Assembly (NCBI RefSeq): GCF_005577435.1 | Contig: NZ_CP040396.1 | Span: forward strand, 4,411,056 to 4,475,055 | From: Paenibacillus algicola | Lineage (GTDB): Bacteria > Bacillota > Bacilli > Paenibacillales > Paenibacillaceae | Direction of reading: 5' to 3' | Length of the DNA stretch: 64,000 nucleotides | Shown here: one piece after another, positions 53,935-63,921 of the stretch | How positions within the stretch are numbered: position 1 is the stretch's first letter | How the letters are laid out: each line of letters begins with the position of its first letter | Notes under the pieces: model-generated | The model's input: the letters and a program-made list of their open reading frames with translations, nothing else | Told to the model about the DNA's origin: nothing | Database searches by the model: none | Translations under genes and position numbers: made by a program

Positions 53935-54660
53935 CTATAGCAGCGGCGACTTCACTGCCATACCCGGCTTTCGCGGATATTTAGCAGGTGTTGCGGCCGT
54001 TTTATCAATAATGACAATGTGGCGGGCAGATTCTTCAACCGGCAAGGTGAAGGAGTGCACCTTCTTCAGCTTCCCTCTAAGCTCTTTTAAGCTTCGGGAA
54101 GCCTCCTTGATTTCTTCTGCAGGATCACTGCCCTTCATAGCGGCAAACTGACCGCCAACTCTCGTGAAGGGGAGACAGAATTCGTTGAGAAGGGTCATGC
54201 GGGCAACGGCTCGTGCAGTCACCAGATCAAACCCATCGCGGTAAGGCAGCTTCCGAGCAACCTCCTCTGCCCTGCCGTGAATAAGCTCTACCTGCTGCAG
54301 ACCGAGCTGCTCGCTCACATGCTTCAGAAACTGAATACGCTTGTTGAGCGAATCCACAATCGTCAGCTTGATATGAGGAAAAGCAATTTTGAGTGGAATG
54401 CCGGGAAATCCTGCTCCTGAGCCAATATCCGCAAGTGTAGATATCGACTTCACATCCAGATGAAAGGCCAGGCTCAGCGAGTCATAAAAATGCTTCGTGT
54501 ACACCTGATCCCGTTCTGTAATGCCCGTCAAATTCATCTTCTGATTCCACTCCACCAAAATCCGGTAGTAGCTCTCAAACTGCTCCAGCTGAGCAGCGCT
54601 GACTTCAATCCCTTGCTCCTTCAATAGAGAACTGAAATGGTCCTGAATGTCATCCATCAT
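53935..54660 (-). CDS. rsmG: 16S rRNA m7G527 methyltransferase
   Basis: 241 aa. SAM motifs ADIGSGAGFPGIPL, TIVDSLNKRIQFL and VTARAVARM mark the GidB/RsmG family. It methylates G527 in 16S rRNA; loss gives low-level streptomycin resistance. The ATG at 54660 follows the mnmG stop directly, with AAAGGAA inside the end of mnmG. Confidence 0.97.
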   Translation of the reverse strand: MMDDIQDHFSSLLKEQGIEVSAAQLEQFESYYRILVEWNQKMNLTGITERDQVYTKHFYDSLSLAFHLDVKSISTLADIGSGAGFPGIPLKIAFPHIKLTIVDSLNKRIQFLKHVSEQLGLQQVELIHGRAEEVARKLPYRDGFDLVTARAVARMTLLNEFCLPFTRVGGQFAAMKGSDPAEEIKEASRSLKELRGKLKKVHSFTLPVEESARHIVIIDKTAATPAKYPRKPGMAVKSPLL

Positions 54661-56553
54661 TTAAGCTGTTCCTTTCGCAGCCGTTACCCGGTTATAGTGC
54701 TCCAGGTACACCAGCAGAATGGAGATATCTGCCGGGGTAACCCCACTGATCCGCGAGGCCTGGCCGATGGAGATCGGACGAATTTTGTTCAGCTTCTGTC
54801 TTGCTTCCATCGCGAGACCATGAATGTCCTCATACTCAATATTTTCCGGAATCTTCTTCTGCTCCATCTTTTGCAGGCGCTCCACATGACCTAGCTGCTT
54901 CTCAATATAACCAGCATACTTGATCTGGATTTCTACCTGCTCCTTCATCTCCTCATCCAGTTCTGCCTCCGAGGGGGACAGCTTCTCGACCAGTCCATAG
55001 GTTACTTCTGGACGGCGCAAAATGGTGAGTAGCGTGCTTCCATCCTGGATTGGGGCTGAGCCCACAGACTCCAGCAAGACATTTATTTCCGATGGCTTCA
55101 CTTTTGCTGCCTTCAGACGCTCGATCTCCTGCTCGACCAGCTCTTTCTTGCGCAGGAAGGCCGCATAGCGGTCTTCGGACACAAGCCCGATCTCATGACC
55201 AATTTCCGTCAGACGCAAATCGGCATTGTCATGGCGAAGCAGCAGACGGTATTCTGCCCGTGAGGTCAGCAGGCGGTACGGCTCGTTCGTCCCCTTCGTA
55301 ACCAGGTCATCAATCAGAACACCGATGTAGCCCTGGGAACGACTCAATACGACCGCTTCCTTACCCTGTACCTTGCGTGCAGCGTTAATGCCTGCCATAA
55401 TCCCCTGCCCTGCTGCTTCCTCATAGCCGGAGGTGCCATTGATCTGTCCTGCAGTAAACAGACCCGGCAGGCGCTTCGTTTCCAGCGATGGCCACAGCTG
55501 AGTCGGCACCATCGCATCGTATTCAATCGCATAGCCATTACGCATCATTTCCACTTTTTCCATCCCCGGGATGGAGCGGAGCACCGCTAACTGCACATCC
55601 TCGGGCAGACTCGTAGACAGGCCCTGAACATAGTACTCCTTCGTATTCTTACCTTCAGGCTCCAGGAAAATCTGATGCTTTGGCTTATCGGCAAAACGGA
55701 CAATTTTATCCTCAATCGATGGACAGTAACGCGGACCCGTGCCCTCAATAACACCGGAGAACATCGGGGCGCGATGCAGGTTATCATTAATAATCTGATG
55801 CGTATCCAGTGACGTGTAGGTCAGCCAGCAAGGCAGCTGCTCATTGTCCGAGCCCTTTGTCTCATAAGAGAAGAACTTGGGTGTATCATCCCCCGGTTGG
55901 ATTTCTGTCTTGGAGAAATCAATCGTATCCTTGTGGACTCGCGGCGGCGTCCCCGTCTTAAAGCGCACCAGGTCAAATCCAAGCTCCCGCAAATGCTCTG
56001 CCAGCTTGACCGATGGCTGCTGGTTGTTAGGGCCGCTTTCATACATCAGCTCGCCCATAATGACCTTGCCGCGCAAATAAGTGCCTGTCGTCAGCACGAC
56101 CGACTTCGCCCGATACTCCGTGCCGGTCTGAGTCACGATGCCGACACACTCCCCATTCTCGACAAGAAGACGGTCCACCATGCCCTGGCGAAGCGTGAGC
56201 TTCTCTTCCTTCTCCATCGTCTCTTTCATCGTATGCTGATAAGAGAACTTATCCGCTTGAGCACGCAGCGCATGCACAGCCGGACCTTTACCCGTATTCA
56301 GCATCCGCATTTGAATAAAGGTCTTGTCAATATTGCGGCCCATCTCACCGCCTAGAGCGTCGATTTCACGCACCACATGACCTTTCGCCGGTCCGCCAAT
56401 CGATGGATTACATGGCATAAATGCAACCATATCCAGATTGATCGTTACCATCAACGTATTCACACCCATGCGGGCAGAAGCAAGTGCAGCTTCGACACCG
56501 GCATGGCCTGCACCAACGACGATCACGTCATAAGTGCCACCTGCATAACTCAT
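54661..56553 (-). CDS. mnmG: tRNA uridine-34 carboxymethylaminomethyl synthesis enzyme MnmG
   Basis: 630 aa, full length. FAD-binding [12 protein letters not shown], the GidA signature [19 protein letters not shown] [15 protein letters not shown] and the second flavin segment [25 protein letters not shown] are present. Cys residues and the C-terminal helical domain ([20 protein letters not shown]) for MnmE contact are complete. Works with MnmE on wobble uridines of several tRNAs. Downstream of mnmE by 118 nt. Confidence 0.98.
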   Translation of the reverse strand: MSYAGGTYDVIVVGAGHAGVEAALASARMGVNTLMVTINLDMVAFMPCNPSIGGPAKGHVVREIDALGGEMGRNIDKTFIQMRMLNTGKGPAVHALRAQADKFSYQHTMKETMEKEEKLTLRQGMVDRLLVENGECVGIVTQTGTEYRAKSVVLTTGTYLRGKVIMGELMYESGPNNQQPSVKLAEHLRELGFDLVRFKTGTPPRVHKDTIDFSKTEIQPGDDTPKFFSYETKGSDNEQLPCWLTYTSLDTHQIINDNLHRAPMFSGVIEGTGPRYCPSIEDKIVRFADKPKHQIFLEPEGKNTKEYYVQGLSTSLPEDVQLAVLRSIPGMEKVEMMRNGYAIEYDAMVPTQLWPSLETKRLPGLFTAGQINGTSGYEEAAGQGIMAGINAARKVQGKEAVVLSRSQGYIGVLIDDLVTKGTNEPYRLLTSRAEYRLLLRHDNADLRLTEIGHEIGLVSEDRYAAFLRKKELVEQEIERLKAAKVKPSEINVLLESVGSAPIQDGSTLLTILRRPEVTYGLVEKLSPSEAELDEEMKEQVEIQIKYAGYIEKQLGHVERLQKMEQKKIPENIEYEDIHGLAMEARQKLNKIRPISIGQASRISGVTPADISILLVYLEHYNRVTAAKGTA

Positions 56554-56671
56554 GGTATATCCTCCTCATATTGTTGTACTGACTCACGAAACTCAGATCA
56601 ATCTATATATAAGGCTGTCATTCTCAGCCCCTAAGTCATGTCATATATCCCAAAATCATGTGGGTTTACAA

Positions 56672-58048
56672 TCATTTTCCCAAACAGAATTGGGAGAAAA
56701 TCTGGTCGATCAAGGAATCGCCAACCGCTTCACCCAGGATCTCGCCCAGCTGCTCCCAGGCCATTCTTACATCAATCTGGATCATATCAATCGGAATCAT
56801 CTGATCAGCCGCGTCATAGGCTTCCTGAAGCGATCTTCTCGCCTTCTTCAACAGCGCAATATGACGGACATTGCTGACATAGGTCAAATCGCCGCCTTCA
56901 ATCTTCCCGCTGAAAAAGAGTCCGGAAATGGCCTCCTCCAGGGAATCAATACCTTCCTCCGCCTTCACCGACATCGGCACAATCAGCTCATCGGCATAAT
57001 ATCGCCGCACAATATCCAGATCCAGCTGCTGAGGTAAGTCCATTTTATTCAATATCACAATGCATTGTCTACCGCGTATTTGTTCCATCAATGCCAATTC
57101 ATCTTCGTGCAGCGGCTCACTGGCATTGAGGACGAGCAGAATGAGATCCGCTTCGTTCACAGCATGTCTGGAGCGCTCGACGCCGATCTTCTCCACCACA
57201 TCCATCGTTTCACGGATTCCGGCTGTATCCAGCAGCTTCAGCGGAATATTGTTAATCGTCACAAACTCCTCAATAACATCGCGCGTAGTGCCCGGTATAT
57301 CCGTTACGATCGCTTTATTATCCTGGGCGAGTGTGTTCAGCAGAGAGGATTTACCGACGTTGGGGCGTCCCACAATCGCTGTGGTGATGCCTTCGCGCAG
57401 GATTTTTCCCTCTTGCGCCGTCTTGAGCAATCTGTCAATCTCATTCATGACGATCTCGCTCTTCTCTTTGATGAACACGGAGGTCAAGGACTCCACATCA
57501 TGCTCCGGGTAATCAATATTGACTTCAATATGGGCGAGCGTCTCCACCAGCGTATATCGGAGGTCCTGAATCCGGCGGGACAAACTGCCCTCCACCTGTT
57601 TGAGCGCCACGGAAAAAGCACGGTCCGACTTCGAACGAATCAGATCGATGACCGCCTCCGCCTGCGACAGATCAATGCGTCCGTTCAGGAACGCCCGCTT
57701 CGTAAATTCTCCCGGCTCGGCCAGCCGCACCTCGCGCTGGAGCAGCAGATCCATAACCCGTTTAACGGCGATAACGCCGCCATGAGCGCTGATCTCTACC
57801 ACATCCTCAGTCGTAAACGACCGGGGAGCACGCATCACAGTAACCAGCACCTCTTCAAGCTTCTCTCCAAGCTCCGGCTCTACAATATGACCGTAGTGAA
57901 CTGTGTGAGATTCCGCTAAAGACAGCGGGGTTTTGCTCTTAAAAATGTGTTCCACTTCCTGTATAGCCTCAGGTCCGCTGACCCGAATTATAGCAATGCC
58001 GCCTTCACCGACTGCCGTCGATATCGCCGCAATTGTATCACTGAGCAT
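56672..58048 (-). CDS. mnmE: tRNA modification GTPase MnmE
   Basis: 458 aa. N-terminal formyl-THF-binding domain ([25 protein letters not shown]), a helical region and an inserted G domain: [31 protein letters not shown]. The C-terminal FCLGK is the catalytic Cys motif. Partner of MnmG. First gene of the mnmE-mnmG-rsmG unit. Confidence 0.98.
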   Translation of the reverse strand: MLSDTIAAISTAVGEGGIAIIRVSGPEAIQEVEHIFKSKTPLSLAESHTVHYGHIVEPELGEKLEEVLVTVMRAPRSFTTEDVVEISAHGGVIAVKRVMDLLLQREVRLAEPGEFTKRAFLNGRIDLSQAEAVIDLIRSKSDRAFSVALKQVEGSLSRRIQDLRYTLVETLAHIEVNIDYPEHDVESLTSVFIKEKSEIVMNEIDRLLKTAQEGKILREGITTAIVGRPNVGKSSLLNTLAQDNKAIVTDIPGTTRDVIEEFVTINNIPLKLLDTAGIRETMDVVEKIGVERSRHAVNEADLILLVLNASEPLHEDELALMEQIRGRQCIVILNKMDLPQQLDLDIVRRYYADELIVPMSVKAEEGIDSLEEAISGLFFSGKIEGGDLTYVSNVRHIALLKKARRSLQEAYDAADQMIPIDMIQIDVRMAWEQLGEILGEAVGDSLIDQIFSQFCLGK

Positions 58049-58144
58049 GCTGTAAAGCCCCCTGTTCTCTATATCATCATCGGCTAATTCGCCGTTATCC
58101 TGTCATCTTAAAGCTCTTTGTTCAGCCTGCCTTTGTGTCTTCTT

Positions 58145-58183
58145 AAAAAAACAATGACCCCTTCACTGGTCAAGGAGTCATTG
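58145..58183 (-). terminator. Terminator of rpmH-rnpA-yidC-jag
   Basis: Stem CAATGAC...GTCATTG with an inner AAGG/CCTT (58152-58183), followed on the minus strand by TTTTTTT; 15 nt after the jag stop. Confidence 0.85.
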
Positions 58184-58197
58184 CGATGGAATCTTCT

Positions 58198-58971
58198 TTA
58201 CGATCGCCGGCTGCTAATAACAACACGGCGGTTCGGCTCATCACCCTTGCTGTACGTCTTCACAGCAGCGTGATTCTGCAGTCGTGCATGAATGATCTTG
58301 CGCTCTGAAGCCGGCATCGGCTCCAGCGCCACTTCCTTCTTCGTACTGACTGCCTGCTTCGCGAGCCGGTCCGCCAGTCCCTCCAGCGTCTTCTGCCGGC
58401 GGGCCCTGAAATTCTCGGCATCCAGTACGATTCGCAGGTAGCGGTCAGCGTAGCGGTTGGCTACAATGTTCGCGAGATACTGCAGCGCGTCCAGCGTCTG
58501 GCCGCGACGGCCGATCAGCATGCCGAGATCATCCCCGGAAATGTTCAGGGTCGTTTGATCATGGCCGTGCTCCACGTGCACCGTAATACTCAGCCCCATC
58601 GCCTTTCCGGTCTCTATGAGAAAGCTTACTGCCTCCTCAAAGGGATCGTTATCCTTTGCCGCTTCCGGGGATACTGCCGGCGCGCGGTCTGCAGCTGCCT
58701 CTGTTTCAGAAGCATCCGGGACTTCCACAGCTGTTGCTGCTTCATCCTGGGTAGAAGCATATGCCTTATTGGGATCAAGTGAGTCGCCGCGGGCAGGTTC
58801 AGCCTGAAGGGTAAGCTCTACCTTCGCTTCCCGGCTGAACCATCCCAGGAATCCTTTGGACGGCTGACTTAAAATTTGAACCGATACCTGATCCCGGCTG
58901 GCAGACAGCCGGGCAAGTCCTTGGTTGACAGCATCCTCAACGGTTTTTCCTGTTGCGACGAGTTTATTCAT
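58198..58971 (-). CDS. jag: RNA-binding protein Jag (KhpB)
   Basis: 257 aa. Jag-N domain (MNKLVATGKTVEDAVNQGL), an acidic Ala/Glu-rich linker (about 70-110), KH domain with GDDLGMLIGRRGQTLDALQYLAN and R3H domain (MPASERKIIHARLQNHAAVKTYS). It binds RNA, often with KhpA, and affects cell division and elongation. Its ATG overlaps the yidC stop by 4 nt. Confidence 0.95.
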   Translation of the reverse strand: MNKLVATGKTVEDAVNQGLARLSASRDQVSVQILSQPSKGFLGWFSREAKVELTLQAEPARGDSLDPNKAYASTQDEAATAVEVPDASETEAAADRAPAVSPEAAKDNDPFEEAVSFLIETGKAMGLSITVHVEHGHDQTTLNISGDDLGMLIGRRGQTLDALQYLANIVANRYADRYLRIVLDAENFRARRQKTLEGLADRLAKQAVSTKKEVALEPMPASERKIIHARLQNHAAVKTYSKGDEPNRRVVISSRRS

Positions 58972-59840
58972 CTTGATTTCTTGGCTCCTTTTTTCCCCTT
59001 TTTCCCGTTCCGTGGCCCTTTGCTCTTGTTCTGAACGGAGGAAGTTGTGGCCGCCGCTACATTCGCGGTAAGTACAGTCTTGTCATTGTTGCGGTATAAG
59101 AAATAGTTCTGCACGATCGTATACAGATTGCTGTAGAACCAGTACAACGGCAGTGCCGCCGGGAACTGGAACGACATCACGAAGATCAGAATCGGATATA
59201 CGAACAGCATGAACTGCATCACACCCATCTGAGGAGACGGGTTCATCTTCATCATCATCTTGGTTTGCAGGTACGTTGTTGCAGCAGCGAGCACCGGCAA
59301 AATAAACAGCTTGTCCGGATCACCGAGCTGCATCCACAGGAATTCATGGGAGCGAAGCGGTCCGTTAAAGTAGATGGATTGATATAACGCGATAAAGATC
59401 GGCATCTGTACGATCAGCGGCAGACAGCCTGCCATCGGATTTACCTTGTTCTCCTGGAACAGCTTCATCGTTTCCATTTGAACCTTCTCCGGCTGATCCT
59501 TGTACTTCTCGCGAATCTTCATCAGCTCCGGCTGAATAGCCTGCATGGCCTTGGAGCTGCGAACCTGCTTCAGCGTTAACGGCAGGATCAAGGTGCGGAC
59601 AATCAACACCATGACAAGGACGGATAAACCGTATTCCCCGTTAAACCAATCGGCAAAGGTGTCGAGACCTAGAGTAAAGTAATACACGACATTGCTCTGC
59701 CAGAAGCCCCCATTCTTCAGGTCGTCAATACTGCGCATCTGGTCTTCACCAGGAGCACACCCCGACAGCACCGTCATGGACAGCACCAGCAAAGCGGTGA
59801 GGAGGATCCATTTCCCTCGTCTTGTCTTTGTTAGCGACAC
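58968..59840 (-). CDS. yidC: Membrane insertase YidC/SpoIIIJ
   Basis: 290 aa. GTG start at 59840 with GAGGGG 8 nt upstream. Lipoprotein signal (LLVLSMTVLSGC) then five transmembrane helices. The hydrophilic groove Arg is in LVMVLIVRTLILPLTLKQVRSSKAM. C-terminal tail is Lys/Gly-rich and binds ribosomes. It inserts membrane proteins, and in spore-formers the SpoIIIJ type is needed for forespore signalling. Between rnpA and jag. Confidence 0.97.
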   Translation of the reverse strand: MSLTKTRRGKWILLTALLVLSMTVLSGCAPGEDQMRSIDDLKNGGFWQSNVVYYFTLGLDTFADWFNGEYGLSVLVMVLIVRTLILPLTLKQVRSSKAMQAIQPELMKIREKYKDQPEKVQMETMKLFQENKVNPMAGCLPLIVQMPIFIALYQSIYFNGPLRSHEFLWMQLGDPDKLFILPVLAAATTYLQTKMMMKMNPSPQMGVMQFMLFVYPILIFVMSFQFPAALPLYWFYSNLYTIVQNYFLYRNNDKTVLTANVAAATTSSVQNKSKGPRNGKKGKKGAKKSR

Positions 59841-59914
59841 TTCATAACCCCTCTCTTAACCATTCCATTCCAACGTAAATCATACCATATTTATATGCAC
59901 AAATAAACACAACC

Positions 59915-60265
59915 TCACCGCTTCCTAGCCTTTAACAGTGACGATTTGCGCAACACATGCAGTACACTTTTCTCCAGCTCCTGATAGGTTTTGCCGAGGG
60001 CTCCCTTACGGACAATGAAGATCAGATCGATCTGCTCTATAATTTCATCCTGATGATGGCGCACAATTTCTTTGACCAGCCGCCTCATCCGGTTGCGGAC
60101 AACCGCGTTGCCCACCTTTTTGCTGACCGAGACCCCCGCGCGAAACTGCTCAACCTCTTTTTTGCGGGACCAATACACCACAAACTGATGGTTGGCAAAA
60201 GATTTACCATGACGATAAACGCGGCTGAAATCGGCCCGGTTCCGTAAACGCAGCTTCTTTTCCAT
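59915..60265 (-). CDS. rnpA: RNase P protein component
   Basis: 116 aa from ATG 60265 (MEKKLRLRNRADFSRVYRHG), with GGGAGAG upstream. The family's RNR motif reads VGNAVVRNRMRRLVKEIVR. It forms RNase P with the rnpB RNA to trim tRNA 5' ends. Between rpmH and yidC. Confidence 0.97.
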   Translation of the reverse strand: MEKKLRLRNRADFSRVYRHGKSFANHQFVVYWSRKKEVEQFRAGVSVSKKVGNAVVRNRMRRLVKEIVRHHQDEIIEQIDLIFIVRKGALGKTYQELEKSVLHVLRKSSLLKARKR

Positions 60266-60411
60266 CCGTCTCTCCCGGTCTGCCGGCTCGTAATGAAGGA
60301 AATGTAATATTCCCTGCCTCCGGCAAGTTTCTACTATATAAAATAGTATCGGCACCGCAGCAGCTTTATAAACGGTCCTTCCTCTTTTATAAGACTGCTG
60401 CCATGCTCTCA

Positions 60412-60438
60412 AGAAAAAAAGACCACCGCAGTGGTCTT
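60412..60438 (-). terminator. Attenuating terminator after rpmH
   Basis: Perfect stem AAGACCAC / GTGGTCTT (60419-60438) then TTTTTTTCTTG on the minus strand, 13 nt after the rpmH stop and before rnpA. It should reduce rnpA relative to rpmH. Confidence 0.85.
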
Positions 60439-60450
60439 CAGGGCCCAGCA

Positions 60451-60585
60451 TTAAGCGCTCAGTACTTTTCTGCCTTTCTGACGGCGGTTAGCCAGTACTT
60501 TACGTCCATTCTTGGAGCTCATTCTTTTACGGAAGCCGTGAACTTTGCTGCGCTTGCTTACATTCGGTTTAAAAGTCTGTTTCAT
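60451..60585 (-). CDS. rpmH: 50S ribosomal protein L34
   Basis: 44 aa: [20 protein letters not shown], then [20 protein letters not shown], the whole length of the family. The ribosome site AAGGGGG precedes the ATG at 60585. It marks the origin-proximal start of the leftward rpmH-rnpA-yidC-jag transcript. Confidence 0.98.
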   Translation of the reverse strand: MKQTFKPNVSKRSKVHGFRKRMSSKNGRKVLANRRQKGRKVLSA

Positions 60586-60772
60586 GATGGTTGCACCCCC
60601 TTACAGGAATCTGATCTTGTCATATTCAAGCATAAACGGTCTTCATTCAAGAGATCGTCGCAATTGAAAACATTCCATACATCTCACAGAAAACGCCTTT
60701 ATATATTTAATCATACTAAATCACTGAAGTCAATGCCCAAAGTAAGCTCGTATCTCTCCCGCTCCAAAAAAG

Positions 60773-60830
60773 TTTTCCACAGCTTCAGCCCCCCTTCCGG
60801 CAATGTTTAGAATTATCCCCATGTGGATAA
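60773..60830. promoter_or_regulatory. DnaA box cluster next to rpmH
   Basis: TTTTCCACA at 60773-60781, TTATCCCCA at 60813-60821 and TGTGGATAA at 60822-60830 (a perfect box on the minus strand). The last two abut head to head. They lie in the position of an oriC sub-region. Confidence 0.7.
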
Positions 60831-61044
60831 TTATTTTTTCGGAATTGGATGCTATGTCCGGGCTGCGTAGCTGGTTCAAGCCAGCAGCCTGATCCCTTCT
60901 ACAAGCTATAGACCAGGGTCGTCATTTAAAGTTGGCAGTCTAGGTAAGGTATCACTCGTTCTATATGACCGAACGTGTAAAGTCTGATATACGGCGACAG
61001 TGATGACTTGATCCTGGCTGCGGCGCCCTTGTGCAAGGTGTGGT

Positions 61045-61065
61045 AAAATAGGGTATCCCTATTTT
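61045..61065. promoter_or_regulatory. Perfect palindrome before gntR
   Basis: AAAATAGGG-TAT-CCCTATTTT, 9-bp arms, 25 nt before the gntR start. It overlaps a possible -10 element TAAAAT (61044-61049), so a bound repressor would block transcription. It does not resemble the known GntR operator, so it may serve another factor or form an RNA hairpin. Confidence 0.5.
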
Positions 61066-61090
61066 TAAAAAGAGGAATGGATGGAAGCTC

Positions 61091-61771
61091 ATGAATGTGC
61101 AATACCCAGTAAGCTGGCTGCAGGGCGCTTCGCTTGGGGAGAGAATTTCCTGCGAGCTCCGGCTGCAAATCATTAAAGGCGTGCTTTCTCCGGGAGACGT
61201 GTTGTCAGAGAACCGGATTGCGGGTCATTTCGGAACGAGCCGTTCTCCTGTGCGGGAAGCGTTCAGAACGCTGTCGGCGGAAGGCCTGATCACGCTGAAG
61301 CGAATGGGCGCGGTGGTACAGGGTATGAGTCAAAAGGATGTTGAGGAGCTTTATGATGTCAGGTACCTGATCGAGAGCTTTGTGCAGAGCCGGATGCTGA
61401 TGAACGGTCACACCGTATGGATGGATCAGCTTCAGCACATCTTAGACCGGATGGAGCTAGCCGCCAGGCACCGCGATCCCGTGGAATTTTCCTTTCAGGA
61501 TTTAGCATTTCATGAGATGGTGGTTCTAGAGGCGAAGCATCAGCGGATGCTGCATTTATGGAAAAGCATTCGGCCCATCATTATGACGGTGATGCTCATT
61601 ACAACCGAGCGGATTTTTCAGGAAGGCGGCACCCGGCTTGAAGCCGTGCTGCACAAGCACCGGCTTTTACTGGACTCACTGAAATCCCGCGATGAGGTCC
61701 GGCTGCAGGCTGCGGTGAAGGAATATTTTGAAGATTCACGCCGTACCCTCCATCAAAGCTTTCCCGGCTAG
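61091..61771 (+). CDS. GntR-family (FadR subgroup) regulator
   Basis: 226 aa. N-terminal winged helix (GDVLSENRIAGHFGTSRSPVREAFRTLSAEGLI) and C-terminal FCD ligand domain (VRYLIESFVQSRMLM, DLAFHEMVVLEAKHQRML, HRLLLDSLKSRDEVRLQ), with the Asp and His residues that bind metal and sugar acids. It stands right before a gluconokinase gene and so is most likely the gluconate repressor GntR, releasing DNA in the presence of gluconate; the exact ligand is inferred. Confidence 0.88.
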   Translation: MNVQYPVSWLQGASLGERISCELRLQIIKGVLSPGDVLSENRIAGHFGTSRSPVREAFRTLSAEGLITLKRMGAVVQGMSQKDVEELYDVRYLIESFVQSRMLMNGHTVWMDQLQHILDRMELAARHRDPVEFSFQDLAFHEMVVLEAKHQRMLHLWKSIRPIIMTVMLITTERIFQEGGTRLEAVLHKHRLLLDSLKSRDEVRLQAAVKEYFEDSRRTLHQSFPG

Positions 61772-61828
61772 GTCGCAACAGGCGTTCCCTCATGCAGAAT
61801 GCTGTTCATCAGTCTCTACACTGCTTTT

Positions 61829-61848
61829 CAGGTTGTCGACAAGTATAC
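61829..61848 (+). promoter_or_regulatory. GntR operator-like site before gluconokinase
   Basis: TTGTCGACAAGTAT (61833-61846) matches the right part of the Bacillus gnt operator, TTGTATACAAGTAT, at 12 of 14 positions. It lies 50 nt before the kinase start. Confidence 0.55.
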
Positions 61849-61896
61849 ATATCACTAAACTCTACTAAACATTCAGTAAAGGAAGGTAATGAAGCT

Positions 61897-63447
61897 GTGA
61901 AATCACAATATATGATCGGCGTAGACATCGGAACGACCAGCACGAAAGCGGTACTGTTTAAGGACAATGGTGATTTTGTCGCCAAGGCCGGTGAAGAATA
62001 TCCCCTGCTCACACCGACTCCTTCAATTGCTGAACAGGAGCCGGAGCAGATTTTTCAGGCGGTTATTGCTTCCGTGAAGGACGTCATGCTGCAGGGCGGC
62101 ATTGATGCTTCAGAGGTTATGTTCGTCAGCTTCAGCTCCGCTATGCACAGTGTAATCGCGATGGACAAGGATGGGAAAGCGTTAACCCGTTGTATTACCT
62201 GGGCGGACAACCGCAGCTCGGACTGGGCGAGTCGCCTGAAGAAGGAGATGAACGGCCATGAGCTGTATCTCCGAACCGGCACACCCATTCATCCCATGTC
62301 TCCCATCACCAAGCTGATGTGGCTGAGCCAGGATGAGAAAGAAATTTTTGAGCGGACGGAGAAATTTATTTCGATTAAGGAATATATTTTTTACAAGCTG
62401 TTTGGAAAATATGTCGTCGATCACTCTATTGCATCCGCTACGGGGATGATGAATCTTTATTCATTACGCTGGGATCAGGAAGCGCTGCGCATTGCTGGCA
62501 TTCAGGAGTCACAGCTCTCAGAGCTCGTACCGACGACACATGTCATGCAGGGACTGAATGCCGGCTATGCCGCAGCCATGCTGCTCTCCCCCTCTACCCC
62601 TTTTGTGGTGGGAGCGAGCGATGGTGTGCTGTCCAATCTGGGCGTCGATGCGATCAAGCCTGGCGTCGTAGCCGCCACGATCGGCACAAGCGGGGCAATT
62701 CGTACCGTGGTGGATCAGCCGATGACCGATCCCAAGGGGCGTATTTTCTGCTATGCGCTCACCGAAAACAAATGGGTGATCGGCGGACCGGTGAACAATG
62801 GCGGAATGATCTTCCGCTGGGTGCGTGATCAGCTGGCTGCTTCGGAGATCGAAACGGCCAAACGGATGGGCATCAGCGCCTATGATGTTCTGACCAAAAT
62901 CGCGGAGCGGGTGCCGCCAGGCAGCAATGGACTGCTGTTTCACCCCTTCCTCACCGGAGAACGGGCCCCGTTGTGGGATCCTAACGCCCGCGGTTCCTTT
63001 TTCGGCCTGACGCTGAATCATCAGAAGGAGCATATGATCCGCTCCGTATTAGAGGGCGTCATCTTCAATATGTACACCGTCCTGCTAGCCATGGAGGAAC
63101 AGGTCGGCCGCCCGTCCATCATTCATGCCACCGGCGGCTTTGCCCGCTCCCCCATCTGGAGGCAGATGATGGCCGATATTTTCGATCAGCAGGTGATCGT
63201 GCCGGAAAGCTATGAAAGCTCCTGTCTCGGAGCGGTGGTGCTGGGCCTGTACGCCACCGGCCGCAGCAGCAGCCTCGACATCGTAAGCCAGATGGTTGGC
63301 GGCACCTTTGAGCATCGGCCGGTAGAAGAGAACGCCGCTGTCTATAAGAAGCTGCTTCCGATTTTCATCCGTATTTCACGCAAGCTGGAAGAGGATTATG
63401 AGGCCATTGCGGAGTTTCAGCGCAGCCAGGAGCAAGCCGGCTTCTAA
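61897..63447 (+). CDS. gntK: Gluconokinase
   Basis: 516 aa from GTG 61897 (VKSQYMIGVDIGTTSTKAVLF), with AAGGAAGG upstream; a longer reading to 61792 has no ribosome site. FGGY-family fold: phosphate loop DIGTTSTKA, CITWADNRS, GASDGVLSNLG with the catalytic Asp, adenosine site TIGTSGAIR, and ATGGFARSPIWRQMMADIF. Near-continuous similarity to Bacillus GntK, length 513. It makes 6-phosphogluconate, feeding the pentose phosphate pathway. No permease or dehydrogenase follows; a terminator closes the pair. Confidence 0.95.
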   Translation: MKSQYMIGVDIGTTSTKAVLFKDNGDFVAKAGEEYPLLTPTPSIAEQEPEQIFQAVIASVKDVMLQGGIDASEVMFVSFSSAMHSVIAMDKDGKALTRCITWADNRSSDWASRLKKEMNGHELYLRTGTPIHPMSPITKLMWLSQDEKEIFERTEKFISIKEYIFYKLFGKYVVDHSIASATGMMNLYSLRWDQEALRIAGIQESQLSELVPTTHVMQGLNAGYAAAMLLSPSTPFVVGASDGVLSNLGVDAIKPGVVAATIGTSGAIRTVVDQPMTDPKGRIFCYALTENKWVIGGPVNNGGMIFRWVRDQLAASEIETAKRMGISAYDVLTKIAERVPPGSNGLLFHPFLTGERAPLWDPNARGSFFGLTLNHQKEHMIRSVLEGVIFNMYTVLLAMEEQVGRPSIIHATGGFARSPIWRQMMADIFDQQVIVPESYESSCLGAVVLGLYATGRSSSLDIVSQMVGGTFEHRPVEENAAVYKKLLPIFIRISRKLEEDYEAIAEFQRSQEQAGF

Positions 63448-63476
63448 TATTTCAAGACTCCCCTGCTATTCATCCA

Positions 63477-63520
63477 AAAGCGGCGGCCGCACTTCGGTGC
63501 GGCCGCCGCTTTTTTTTGCT
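63477..63520 (+). terminator. Terminator of the gntR-gntK unit
   Basis: Very stable 15-bp stem AGCGGCGGCCGCAC with its complement and TTCG loop, followed by eight T residues, 32 nt after the stop. Confidence 0.92.
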
Positions 63521-63557
63521 CCCGTCACAAACACTTCTTTCAACCCATGATCCTCAG

Positions 63558-63921
63558 TTACCCACAGGCACACACACGACTCCATTCATCCACAGGACGA
63601 CATGATCCCCATTTCCTCCCCGTTGTTCCGGACAAGCTGTGTACAAATTTTATCGCTCTTCCTCAAAAGATGTCGAAAGCTGAACAGCTTATAAACAATA
63701 TATAGTGGTGTGAATAATAATTATGCACAACGTCTTGAATTTGTGGATAAATTCCTTCCATGCATTGAAAACAGGGCGCTCTTTTGCTATGATGATATTA
63801 CTTTTGGATGTGAATATGTGAATGTACCCATCATATTATTAACAGGCTGTGGATAAAGTTGTGAACAATTTCAATTTATCCATCTTTTTTTGTTTTTATA
63901 AAGGTCTAGCTCTGGGGATAA
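63558..63921. promoter_or_regulatory. DnaA box cluster of the presumed origin
   Basis: Perfect TGTGGATAA at 63742-63750 and 63848-63856 and TTATGCACA at 63721-63729. One-mismatch boxes lie at 63558 (TTACCCACA), 63586 (TCATCCACA) and 63913 (TGGGGATAA). DnaA binds these to start replication and to control its own gene. Confidence 0.85.

Larger units (their letters stand above)
60586..61090. other. Intergenic region between rpmH and gntR
   Basis: About 505 nt, holding the rpmH promoter region, three DnaA boxes at 60773-60830 and the palindrome at 61045. No other gene seen. Confidence 0.55.
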
